Assembly (NCBI GenBank): GCA_036343635.1
Contig: JAYYVF010000015.1
Coordinates: 25,409 to 89,408, forward strand
Origin: GCA-2693325 sp036343635
Lineage (GTDB): Bacteria; Latescibacterota; UBA2968; UBA8231
Direction: 5' to 3'
DNA length: 64,000 nt
In this document: positions 8,248-16,509 of the stretch, one piece after another
Numbering within the stretch: the first letter of the stretch is position 1
How the letters are laid out: the number at the start of each line of letters is the position of its first letter
Translations under genes and position numbers: made by a program
Notes under the pieces: model-generated
Told to the model about the DNA's origin: nothing
The model's input: the letters and a program-made list of their open reading frames with translations, nothing else
Database searches by the model: none

Positions 8248-8770
8248 AGGCAAGCGAGGCACCCGTTGTCTACAGGTCAGCCTTATCAATAAAAGAAGCA
8301 GAGGATTTTCTTGTGCCGAACCCCGTGTACAGCGGTCCATGGCTACGGTGCCTCTGTTTACTCGACGTGATCTGTATCACGGCATCGACGTTGAATGTTT
8401 CGTTAAATACGGTTAGCGAGAAGTATTTTTTCTGACACGTCCCACTCTATCCTTCCAACAAACAAACCACGTTTATTTGGTAGTTTACCTTGCTAATAAA
8501 GTTTTGAGGTCAGCAGAAGCCTAGTAGTAAAACTCAGAAATATCCTACTTAGATGATTCTTTTCCGATATGAAACGAATAATGCTGGAGATATAAAAAAC
8601 ACACAATTAATCAAGACAAAACGAATCTCCTTTACATTATCTTACAGATTTCTTTAAATTTTAGGAAAAGTCTTCGTTTACGGCTAAAGTCTTACAAAAA
8701 TTGGCCGAACAGAGAATATAAGTGCCCAATGTGGCACAGAACTTGCGACATATTTTGTAGATCAGAGATT
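8248..8770. other. Gene-poor gap; GC-rich to AT-rich transition
   Basis: The first 170 bases keep the raised GC of the enolase-superfamily gene, then composition falls back to the AT-rich background near 8420. Short open frames here (for example 8196-8435, overlapping the gene end) have no ribosome-binding site and no recognisable domain. No RNA gene, repeat or tRNA 3'-end duplicate was seen. Confidence 0.5.
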
Positions 8771-9832
8771 ATGGCGCTTCCTCGCAATCCAAGGGAAAAA
8801 TATTTGCAGATCAGTATCATTGTTCCTTGCTACAATGCAAAAACCACCATTGAAAAGTGCGTAATTAGCCTGTTGGATCAGGACTTCCCCAAAGAGGATT
8901 ATGAAATCATTATTGTAGACGATGCGTCTACAGATAACTGTCTCGATCTGATTCAAGATGATCACATAAAAAAAATCAAGGCCCCTTCAAACAAAGGACC
9001 TGGGGTTGCGAGAAATTTAGGGGCCGAAATGGCTCAAGGAGAGATCTTAGCTTTTACAGACTCCGACTGTATCGCCCCCTCTCATTGGCTCACAAAAATA
9101 AAAGAAGGTTTTGATAACGGTAATCATATTGCTGTTTTTGCTGGCTACAACGGCACTGCTCGTAATAGTCCTTTGGAAAATTTCGCTCTTCTCGAGTGTC
9201 GTTTTCGTCAAAGCGCATTAACTTACCACCTTGAATTAAGCAGTACCTCTAACTTTTCCTGCTATCGTTTTGCTTTCGAGCATATTAAAGGGTTCCCCAT
9301 ATATTCTATATGGGGGAAAGACCCTCTCATTAAACCTTTTTGGGGAAGTGAAGATCTTGAAATTGCTTACCTTCTCTATGAGGCATATGAAGATAAGATT
9401 ATCTGGGACAACGAAAATGGTGTCACTCATCACTTTCACTCCGAAATCGTGAAGTATGCCCAACAACAGGCTTTCTTCGCTTCTGCATCAATCGTTTCTT
9501 ATTTTAAGTACCCCAATATCGGAAACGCTGGTGAATCTTCAGGTCGAAGTAGTGCCCTTAGCCAAATTTTCAGCCTGTTCCCACTTCTATTAGGACTTTT
9601 AGGCTTTAAATGGAGTGTATTTTATATTGCTCCCTTCGCAAGTTATCTTCTTATTGTTGTTGCAAATACAAAATTACTAAAATTTATTAATGAACAAACA
9701 ACCGGATCATTCCCCCGCTGGCTCTATTCCTCATATCTTTTCGTGAGAAACATCAGCTGGACATACGGTTTCATTCGGGGCCTCTTTTGGGGACCCGGTG
9801 TTTGGTTTGGAAAAACTCATGAACCTATTTAG
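8771..9832 (+). CDS. Family 2 glycosyltransferase (membrane-anchored)
   Basis: An inverting GT2 enzyme that transfers a sugar from a nucleotide donor to an envelope or secreted glycan. The GT-A fold begins with ISIIVPCYNA, followed by VDDAST (residues 49-54) and the metal-binding FTDSD near residue 96. A hydrophobic region follows at about residues 270-305 (LFPLLLGLLGFKW and FYIAPFASYLLIVV), giving one or two membrane segments. The start is uncertain: ATG 8771 gives a family-typical N-terminus, while ATG 8729 would add 14 residues. Its end overlaps the next gene by 14 nt, so glycosyltransferase and radical SAM enzyme are coupled. Confidence 0.85.
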   Translation: MALPRNPREKYLQISIIVPCYNAKTTIEKCVISLLDQDFPKEDYEIIIVDDASTDNCLDLIQDDHIKKIKAPSNKGPGVARNLGAEMAQGEILAFTDSDCIAPSHWLTKIKEGFDNGNHIAVFAGYNGTARNSPLENFALLECRFRQSALTYHLELSSTSNFSCYRFAFEHIKGFPIYSIWGKDPLIKPFWGSEDLEIAYLLYEAYEDKIIWDNENGVTHHFHSEIVKYAQQQAFFASASIVSYFKYPNIGNAGESSGRSSALSQIFSLFPLLLGLLGFKWSVFYIAPFASYLLIVVANTKLLKFINEQTTGSFPRWLYSSYLFVRNISWTYGFIRGLFWGPGVWFGKTHEPI

Positions 9833-10913
9833 TTCACTAGATCTTGCCTGGCAAATGGCGAGAGGAATTCTATTTTCCCCTCGTGCCTATATGATTTTTT
9901 TCGTCACTGCTAGATGTAATGCACGCTGTGATTTTTGTTTTTATTATCAAGAAATTGAATCTGCAAGTACCCGAAAACAACTGAGCCTCGATGAGATTGA
10001 AAAATTCACGCTAAAACTCAACCATCTTCTCTACCTCTCTATCGGGGGTGGCGAGCCAACCCTGAGAAAAGATCTTCCAGATATTGTCTCATTATTTTAC
10101 AGAAACTGTAAAACACGCTTGCTTAACCTCGTTACCAATGGTTACCTCTCCAATCAAATTGCAGAGCAAGTCGAACGCATGCTTGTAGAAAATCCTCATT
10201 TAAAACTAAAGATCTCTATCAGTATTGACGAGCTTGAGGAAAAACACGATGACATCCGTAGATCAAAAAATGCCTTTAAAAATGCCCTCGAGACAATTCA
10301 GAAACTTATTGAGGTACGAAACCGCCAACGCTACTTTGGAATCAATATCGGAACCACCTTCTCGAAATACAATGAAGACCGTGTGAAAGAGATCATTGAC
10401 TATTTTGATGACTACGACATCAATGATCATAGCATGACTTTTGTTAGAGGCGACATTAAAAATGAGGAGCACCTCACTCAATCAGTCGAAAAATACAAAG
10501 AGGCGGTCGATTATCTCGATGCCAAGTACCAACCCGACGCCTTTATTTTTAGGATATTTCATAATCTTCTCCGTGTAATGTTTAAAATCAATATTGATAC
10601 CATGGAGCAAAAGAAGATGATTATACCGTGTGTGGCGGGAGGTAAAATGCTTACCTTGAGCGACGAGGGAGATCTCAAACCCTGCGAAATGCTTGAGCAG
10701 ATTCATAAAAGCGATAAACACAACACAGGCAATCTAAGAGATTACAACTACGACATCGAAGCCATGTGTCAAACCCCTAAGGCCAAAGAAGTTCGCAAAT
10801 GGATTAAAGACAGCAAGTGCCACTGCACATTTGAATGTGCGAACATGGCCAATATTGTATTCAGCAAAAAATCCTGGTTGAAAGTTACCAAGGAATACCT
10901 AAAAAATATTTAA
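9819..10913 (+). CDS. Radical SAM protein with SPASM-like C-terminal cysteines
   Basis: A 364-residue radical S-adenosylmethionine enzyme. The 4Fe-4S motif is CNARCDFC (Cys33, Cys37, Cys40), followed by SIGGGEPTLR (the GGE motif that holds SAM). The C-terminal part has cysteines in IPCVAGG, LKPCEML and a CHCTFEC group, resembling a SPASM/twitch domain with auxiliary clusters. A GTG at 9798 is possible, but ATG 9819 inside the glycosyltransferase end is more natural. It is co-transcribed with the GT2 gene and followed by a terminator. Enzymes of this layout modify peptides, sugars or lipid head groups; with a glycosyltransferase partner a carbohydrate or lipid modification is plausible. No precursor peptide was found. 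Confidence 0.85.
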   Translation: MNLFSSLDLAWQMARGILFSPRAYMIFFVTARCNARCDFCFYYQEIESASTRKQLSLDEIEKFTLKLNHLLYLSIGGGEPTLRKDLPDIVSLFYRNCKTRLLNLVTNGYLSNQIAEQVERMLVENPHLKLKISISIDELEEKHDDIRRSKNAFKNALETIQKLIEVRNRQRYFGINIGTTFSKYNEDRVKEIIDYFDDYDINDHSMTFVRGDIKNEEHLTQSVEKYKEAVDYLDAKYQPDAFIFRIFHNLLRVMFKINIDTMEQKKMIIPCVAGGKMLTLSDEGDLKPCEMLEQIHKSDKHNTGNLRDYNYDIEAMCQTPKAKEVRKWIKDSKCHCTFECANMANIVFSKKSWLKVTKEYLKNI

Positions 10914-10976
10914 CAGTTCGGTTAAAACAAATTAGCTGTTTCTGTGAAAACCAATAGCTTTATAAATCGTTTTTCA

Positions 10977-11006
10977 AGGAGAGCCGTCACGATAGCTCTC
11001 CTTTTT
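10977..11006 (+). terminator. Rho-independent terminator
   Basis: Perfect 8-bp stem AGGAGAGC/GCTCTCCT (10977-10984 with 10995-11002) followed by TTTT. It ends the glycosyltransferase/radical SAM transcript. Confidence 0.8.
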
Positions 11007-11104
11007 CATGAAATCCCAATCGCGACCCAATATCACCTAGCCCCTCGCATATACCCGCACTCTATTCGGTTAATAATGGTGCCTGTTGGCATTTTTTTGT
11101 AAGC

Positions 11105-11539
11105 CTATTGTTGCTGTCTTCCAAAAATGAAGTAACCGTGAGTTATTACGAAACATGATAGCATAACGTGAAAAAATGCTGGCAACGCTCCATCAAAAAA
11201 CCATGACTCATTTTTATTAAAAAAGACTGACGCCAACAGTCGCGCAACCATCACCAAAAAATAACCGCCGCCACCCAACAAAAATACGATTCCACGCTTT
11301 CTTCCCATCCTTACACTTCCCCTAAAATATCGCCCAATCGTTTGTACGAGAATGAACAAGATTATTAATTGAGCCAATAATAATACGGGATATGGTAAAA
11401 CACCGCTTTGCCATTCCTCAAATTGTGGTAATGCTTCGACCGGATGAAAATATTGAACCATTTGTGCAACGACACGAAAAGAAAATATTAACAAAATAAT
11501 AAGCAGCATCGCTGTATATATCGATCGATTATTCTTCAT
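11105..11539 (-). CDS. Small integral membrane protein, function unknown
   Basis: A 144-residue protein with four likely membrane helices: about residues 10-27 (AMLLIILLIFSFRVV), 48-68 (YPVLLLAQLIILFILVQ), 84-103 (IVFLLGGGGYFLVMVARLL) and 120-138 (FFHVMLSCFVITHGYFIF). Basic residues (RYFRGSVRMGRKR) lie between helices two and three, indicating a cytoplasmic loop. The family was not recognised. It is the last gene of the operon that begins with the fatty-acid-hydroxylase/GH3 fusion, 40 bp after the enolase-like gene. That context suggests a role with a membrane lipid or lipid-like product, but this is inference. Confidence 0.65.
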   Translation of the reverse strand: MKNNRSIYTAMLLIILLIFSFRVVAQMVQYFHPVEALPQFEEWQSGVLPYPVLLLAQLIILFILVQTIGRYFRGSVRMGRKRGIVFLLGGGGYFLVMVARLLASVFFNKNESWFFDGALPAFFHVMLSCFVITHGYFIFGRQQQ

Positions 11540-11578
11540 CTATTAGTAAATCCGCGCCCTTAAGTTAGTAATGTCCAT

Positions 11579-12712
11579 TTATACCGCGAAGCTTCGCCTA
11601 ACTGAACCAGTTGGCATACAGAATTCGAGTTGAAAACCATGATCGCCTTTATCTAAAACTTCTTCAGCGTTTAAAAATCCTTCCGCACCAAATTGGAGCG
11701 AATCATTTACAATATCTGATTCTAACAAATATGTTCCGAAAGCTCCTTCCATCGCAATTACATGGTGCGAGTAAGCAGATGAAACTGTGATACCAGCCCG
11801 AGTGAGCACACTCGTTTCTCCGACATGAGACCCAATAATTAGAGGTATTCCGCACGCTACAGCGGCATCAGCCAGACAAAGGCTTCGAAGGATGCCACCC
11901 ATCTTGGATACCCTGATGTTGATTATATAAATGTCACCCAGAGCTTTTAATGCCTCTATTTGTTTGATATTGGTAGCACTCTCATCAACGATGATGCGAA
12001 TATCTAGAGCCTGAGCGAGTTCCTCCATCCCGGAAAAATCCATCACCTGCAAAGGCTCTTCTACCGCAAATAGATCAATTTCGAGGGCCTCTAGATAATT
12101 CATTCCTTGATCTACACTTTGCCAGATGTTGTTGCCGTCCAACCGTAGCCGCGCTGTCGGAACGAGATCTTTAATGAGACAAAACTTTTCATTATCATAA
12201 TTGAAGTCACCACTTATCTTCAATTTGAAATCCTTAAATCCCAAATCGGCGTAACGTCTTATCTGTGAAGCCACTTTATCCGAATCACCATCTCCCACAA
12301 CAGCGCTATAGCCATAACGTCCTGAGACTGCAGGTTGACACAATAACTGTTCGACCGTGAGCTTTGCTTCCTTGGCAAGTATGTCAAGAATAGCCAATTC
12401 AAGCGCGCACCAAGCGGCAGGGTTTTTGTCGATCAAAGCCTGGTGCTGTTCAACCCAGTTTCTTAGATCTTCGATTGAATGGATGTTTTTTCGAATATCG
12501 TTAGAACAAGTGTTTAAAAAACACTGACAACTTTTTAAATCTTCCCCAGTCACGTATTCACGTGGACAGCCTTCGCCAACACCTACCGCACCCGCCGAGG
12601 TTTCTGCAACTATTATCACTGTTTGTGTGACATTTCGCTCCGCGCTGTGATGTTTAAAACTCATTTTAAACGGGATCTCGAGTAAATGGCAAATAAAATT
12701 TTTAATTTCCAC
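11579..12712 (-). CDS. Enolase-superfamily enzyme, N-acylamino-acid racemase / dipeptide epimerase-like
   Basis: A 377-residue member of the muconate-lactonizing subgroup. The barrel carries KLKISGD (KxK acid-base pair), metal ligands Asp in RLDGNN, Glu in AVEEPL and Asp in IVDESA, and the opposite lysine in RVSKMGG. These are the hallmarks of o-succinylbenzoate synthase, N-succinylamino-acid racemase and dipeptide epimerase. The C-terminal pattern (LLESDIV) fits the same group. The best start is GTG 12712, preceded by GGAG at seven bases; an ATG at 12748 would lie deep in the upstream gene. It overlaps the stop of the GH3 fusion gene by 11 nt. Next to an acyl-amide-forming enzyme, an N-acylamino-acid or dipeptide substrate is attractive but unproven. 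Confidence 0.8.
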   Translation of the reverse strand: MEIKNFICHLLEIPFKMSFKHHSAERNVTQTVIIVAETSAGAVGVGEGCPREYVTGEDLKSCQCFLNTCSNDIRKNIHSIEDLRNWVEQHQALIDKNPAAWCALELAILDILAKEAKLTVEQLLCQPAVSGRYGYSAVVGDGDSDKVASQIRRYADLGFKDFKLKISGDFNYDNEKFCLIKDLVPTARLRLDGNNIWQSVDQGMNYLEALEIDLFAVEEPLQVMDFSGMEELAQALDIRIIVDESATNIKQIEALKALGDIYIINIRVSKMGGILRSLCLADAAVACGIPLIIGSHVGETSVLTRAGITVSSAYSHHVIAMEGAFGTYLLESDIVNDSLQFGAEGFLNAEEVLDKGDHGFQLEFCMPTGSVRRSFAV

Positions 12713-15305
12713 GAGATGACTCCGAAACAAGCCAGGGTGACCAATCAAAATCGTGGTCAGTATCGTACTGCAGCAGGGCTCCTTTAAACTGACTTTCGCT
12801 TTGACCTTTGCTAAGACAATATTCCTTATAACCTTCGTATGATCCAGTTTTTAGTAAAATTACCTTGGCTGGCAACAATCGCTCACCCATCCTCTTTTCC
12901 TTATACTCAATGTTAAAGGAACATAACTTTTCGTCTACGTATGCTGCGAAGGCCTCTTCATCCATATCGCTCTCTAGGTTTAGCTCTAAGAAAATTACAT
13001 ATTGAGATTTTTCCTGGTAAGCTATGACCTGATAGAAACGACAGCTAAATCCAAATTTCTTAAAAGCATTGTCCATAGTTTGTATAATCTGACTTTCATA
13101 AATTTTTTCACCCGTAATATTAGTGACCCCGCGTCCCTTTTGTAGAAATCGAATAGTGGGGCAAGACCAAAATTTACCGGAAACCTCGATTATATCATTC
13201 ATGTTGTATCGATAAAGACCTGAAGGTGTTGTCACGAAAACGTAATAACGCTTATTCAACTCTATCTCTTCTATACCAAGAAACGGACCGTGATGGTCTT
13301 CCCAGGCACTCTGTTCGACAAATTCGAAGAAACACTCTTGTATTGTAGGAACACCTGCGTTTGTTTCGGCATCAATCGTTATAGTACCTCGGAATTCACT
13401 TGAGAGATAACCGAGTTCACTAATTCGAACCTCAGAAGGAAAGGACGCAAGGATTCCAGATAGAGACACACCACAACTTCCCCCTGTCCATGTAGCAACC
13501 AGCTTCAAACATGGCCAGAAATCGGCGTAATTTATCGGGTTTCCAGCTGCTAAGAGATTGCCGAGAATATTTGCTCTTTCCGAGTTGGGACGGAGACACC
13601 GTTTTACGGCAGCTGCAACATTTTCTGGCAGTTCATCTATTCGTCGGAAGACTCCGTCTTCTATGTCACTAACCATATCGAAACGATGCGCGTTCACCAC
13701 TTCTAATAATCGATGAAATGACGAAGGATTTGCGCTGCCTAAATAGGTTATATCGTCTGCCTCGAAACAAAGCCGTGCAATAACTTGGTATTTCAGCCCA
13801 TAATCTTCTATGCCAAACACTTCTTCGGGTAGTAGATACTTTGCTTTGGCCACCTTGGGCATCGTCTTATATATATGTCCAGATGCACTACCAAATGGTA
13901 CACCGTTTGCCAAAGTGCCATCTATCGCAGGACTGACCATACCTACTATACGTCCGGAAAATGCTTCCTTGCAATCACTATATTGAACATATGAAAAAAT
14001 CTTTTGGGAACGACGCAGATGCTCTAATGTCCTACTTAACACAGGTATATATTTGGGCTGACCTGTTGTTCCGCTAGTCTGGTTATACATAACAGGATGC
14101 TCGCTGGTCAATACCCTGATTTTCTCTCCACCCTGGCGTTCAATGTCCTCCCTTAGAGATTCGTATTCAACAACTGGTAACTTATCTCTAAAATTCCGCA
14201 AATCCACAATATCCTTAAAGTCATGCCGAAGACCAAATTCTGTATCCTTGTTACGATCAAGTATCGATTCTAACACTTTCCATTGAGTCTCTTTAACATT
14301 CATCGCCGCCCGTTTTAGTGGAGAATAAAGAGTCCAACCGATAATACTCATTCGGAAACCCAAAAGAGTATTCAACACAAAAGATCGAAAATTGTTTAAA
14401 GGAGCAGCATGTTTATCTATGTTTCCAGAAAAAGGGGCTTTCATTTGGGATGTAAAATCCTGGGGGTAAGTCCTATTATAAAGACCTAGTTCGGTGACAT
14501 GACGGTTTTTTGGCAAAAAATAAGTCCCAAATAATATATCCCAAATAATAATGTTGTTACCGTAGTTCTGGTTGGCTTCCAACGGTTTACTTGAGTGATG
14601 CCAGCGATGAAGTTCGGCACTACTTATCACATAATTTAGTAGTCCAAAACGCATTTCAACATTGCTATGCTGAAAAAAACCATTTACCGCATAAAAAACA
14701 AAATACAGCGCAAGTACATCTTCTGAGACGCCTAGGAGAATAAAGGGCAGGGAATCACCAATAAACTGCAATGACTTATCTACAGGATGAAAACGGCCAA
14801 CATTGACCCAATAAAGTTTATGGGGCGAGTGGTGTACGGCATGGAATTTCCATAAAAGCGAATTTGTATGTGCTAACCGATGGATCCAATAGCGTAGAAA
14901 ATCAGCAGCTAAAAGCAGGACAATCACCTGTAACGCTATCGGCCAGTGATGTGGCCAAAGATTCTCTGGACTAAGCCCCCAAGCAGATAATAACCGCAAC
15001 ATAGTAACCGCCACGAGAAAATTCAAAAAAATCGGGAGCAACATTTGGATTATGATCATGAAAGTCAAGTCATTCCGTATTTCTGATCCATTAGCTTTCC
15101 ACCCCTCAACATGTGGAGTACGCGACTCAAGCATAGTGATTATGATTGCTCCCACTGCTACCGGAACATAACTGCAAAAAAGCAACGACAAATTATAATG
15201 CTTAAATAAAAAAAACAGAACCAGGCATAGAATCACCGTAATTGGGTAGACAACCCAAGAAAAAACTGAATAGCGTCCAAGGCCAATGGAATTCATCATT
15301 AACAT
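12702..15305 (-). CDS. Fusion: membrane fatty-acid hydroxylase/sterol desaturase + GH3 acyl-acid amide synthetase
   Basis: An 867-residue fusion. Residues 1-265 form a multi-helix membrane di-iron hydroxylase with His boxes HRLAH (142-146), HAVHH (155-159) and HRWHH (233-237), as in the fatty acid hydroxylase/sterol desaturase superfamily. Residues about 305-860 match the GH3 family of the ANL superfamily, which adenylate a carboxylic acid and join it to an amino acid. The ATP-binding loop TSGTTGQPKYI is at 410-420, followed by SGLYRYNMNDI and the hinge region NITGEKIYESQ. GH3 enzymes are known best from plants, with scattered bacterial homologues. The natural inference is hydroxylation of an acyl chain in the membrane followed by amide formation at its carboxylate. 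Downstream are a racemase-like enzyme and a small membrane protein. Both halves look intact. Confidence 0.87.
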   Translation of the reverse strand: MLMMNSIGLGRYSVFSWVVYPITVILCLVLFFLFKHYNLSLLFCSYVPVAVGAIIITMLESRTPHVEGWKANGSEIRNDLTFMIIIQMLLPIFLNFLVAVTMLRLLSAWGLSPENLWPHHWPIALQVIVLLLAADFLRYWIHRLAHTNSLLWKFHAVHHSPHKLYWVNVGRFHPVDKSLQFIGDSLPFILLGVSEDVLALYFVFYAVNGFFQHSNVEMRFGLLNYVISSAELHRWHHSSKPLEANQNYGNNIIIWDILFGTYFLPKNRHVTELGLYNRTYPQDFTSQMKAPFSGNIDKHAAPLNNFRSFVLNTLLGFRMSIIGWTLYSPLKRAAMNVKETQWKVLESILDRNKDTEFGLRHDFKDIVDLRNFRDKLPVVEYESLREDIERQGGEKIRVLTSEHPVMYNQTSGTTGQPKYIPVLSRTLEHLRRSQKIFSYVQYSDCKEAFSGRIVGMVSPAIDGTLANGVPFGSASGHIYKTMPKVAKAKYLLPEEVFGIEDYGLKYQVIARLCFEADDITYLGSANPSSFHRLLEVVNAHRFDMVSDIEDGVFRRIDELPENVAAAVKRCLRPNSERANILGNLLAAGNPINYADFWPCLKLVATWTGGSCGVSLSGILASFPSEVRISELGYLSSEFRGTITIDAETNAGVPTIQECFFEFVEQSAWEDHHGPFLGIEEIELNKRYYVFVTTPSGLYRYNMNDIIEVSGKFWSCPTIRFLQKGRGVTNITGEKIYESQIIQTMDNAFKKFGFSCRFYQVIAYQEKSQYVIFLELNLESDMDEEAFAAYVDEKLCSFNIEYKEKRMGERLLPAKVILLKTGSYEGYKEYCLSKGQSESQFKGALLQYDTDHDFDWSPWLVSESSRGN

Positions 15306-15817
15306 CCACCCATATTGATAAGGTTAAATTGACTAGGCAAAGAATGAAACAGGTACGGAAAGTTAACCGTAAGCTACATTCCCATTTAAACCAAGAAAAT
15401 ATAAGCCTCTGCATCGAAATATAATTGCCAATTAGCTACATTTAAACCAAAAAAATAAGCTCGAACCCCTTATCGAGGATTTCGCCATCGGCTCTGAAAA
15501 AAATGTAGCACCGATAATTAAAGATTATATTTGACAATCATAATGATGATATCCGCTACATGAAAAACCAGACACGACAATTTAGCGAAGCCTTTTGGCA
15601 ACTATATTTTTAGTTCCGAACCCGTATTTTATTTCCCAACCTTTCTGACAATCGTATTTTGCCAAATAATATCCGTCTTGAGCAAAATATTAAGCACTAC
15701 AAAAGGCACTTAGTTGTTTATGAGAGAGAACACGTTGATATCTTATCTCTCTGCCTGATGTTGTAAACTGGAAACAACGTTGGCCTCCTATTAATCTAAA
15801 AAGGAAGGATTGTGACA
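15306..15817. other. Intergenic region, divergent leader of the GH3 fusion gene
   Basis: About 510 bp of AT-rich sequence. No convincing gene, RNA or strong repeat was seen; short open frames lack ribosome-binding sites. It must hold the minus-strand promoter of the fusion gene. AAAAAGGAAGGA near 15799-15810 is the ribosome-binding site of the broken gene at 15818. Confidence 0.45.
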
Positions 15818-15895
15818 ATGCATATCCAAATAATAAACTTTAACCTTGAAGGAATCAGTCATGAAGAATACGTGGAAATGCGGTGGCTGGATTAA
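15818..15895 (+). pseudogene. Truncated start of a small monooxygenase-like (YdhR-type) protein
   Basis: A 25-codon frame with a strong Shine-Dalgarno (AGGAAGGA) and the sequence MHIQIINFNLEGISHEEYVE. This looks like the first strand and helix of small dimeric alpha/beta monooxygenase-like proteins (YdhR/ABM type), which normally run to about 100 residues. It stops at 15895 and no continuation was found in any frame up to the hairpin at 15980. Probably a gene whose body has been deleted. Identification rests on about 20 residues. Confidence 0.4.
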
Positions 15896-15979
15896 AAAAT
15901 TAATTAAATAGACATCAAACAAAGTTACAGAAAATTACGAACAGTCCCTTGAAAATTTTCCACACACGCGTCCCATTTT

Positions 15980-16010
15980 ACGTCTTGCAAATCACTGATC
16001 TGCAAGGCGT
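15980..16010. terminator. Hairpin, possible weak terminator
   Basis: A 10-bp stem (15980-15989 with 16001-16010, one wobble) with an 11-nt loop between the broken gene at 15818 and the convergent DUF3764-like gene. The following sequence CTTTCCCC is a poor T-run, so termination is uncertain. Confidence 0.35.
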
Positions 16011-16023
16011 CTTTCCCCTCACA

Positions 16024-16284
16024 CTAAATATATACAGATATTACGGTGCTCTCTAGTACATGGCCGGAGTTCGCAATCATTTCGGCATTAGAGGCCATAA
16101 ATAAATCAATAACACCCGGTTCAGCCTGCATCACCACACAGACTTTAGAAGGATCTTCCTTATCGTTGCCACGAAAAAGAGATGTGATACCAGCCTGCTT
16201 CTGCAATTCAACGCTACCGTCGTACAACTTCACCCAATCTTCATAACTGGTAGTAATCTTAAACGTTACTACGTTAGTTTCCAT
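16024..16284 (-). CDS. DUF3764-like small protein
   Basis: An 86-residue soluble protein. The pattern TFKITTSYEDWVKLYD, LFRGNDKEDPSKV, VVMQAEPGVIDLFM and IANSGHVLESTVIS agrees with the DUF3764 family, small ferredoxin-like-fold proteins of unknown function known mainly from cyanobacteria and marine bacteria. The start at 16284 follows a full AGGAGG at the right distance; an earlier in-frame ATG at 16353 adds an unlikely basic leader. It is divergent from the PhyH gene at 16510. Function is unknown; family assignment is by recall of the consensus. Confidence 0.65.
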   Translation of the reverse strand: METNVVTFKITTSYEDWVKLYDGSVELQKQAGITSLFRGNDKEDPSKVCVVMQAEPGVIDLFMASNAEMIANSGHVLESTVISVYI

Positions 16285-16509
16285 AATTCCAAACCTCCTG
16301 TTGGATTTTACAATTAACGTATATACTGAATTAAAATGGTGCAACGACGCCATTTATCATAGATTTGTGCGCAAACTATAGCTACCGTTTATGTCAAAAT
16401 AGTTTTGATGTGAAATACTCGTTCTATCTTACTCCAAAAAATTTAGATAACACATAATAACAACCAATTTGAATAAATCACCGGATACTAAAAGCGGGGG
16501 AAATTTAAT

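Noticed and set aside
8111..8435. Open frames overlapping the end of the GC-rich enolase gene
   Set aside because: They lie out of frame inside a GC-rich coding region, have no ribosome-binding site and match no domain; they are side effects of base composition.
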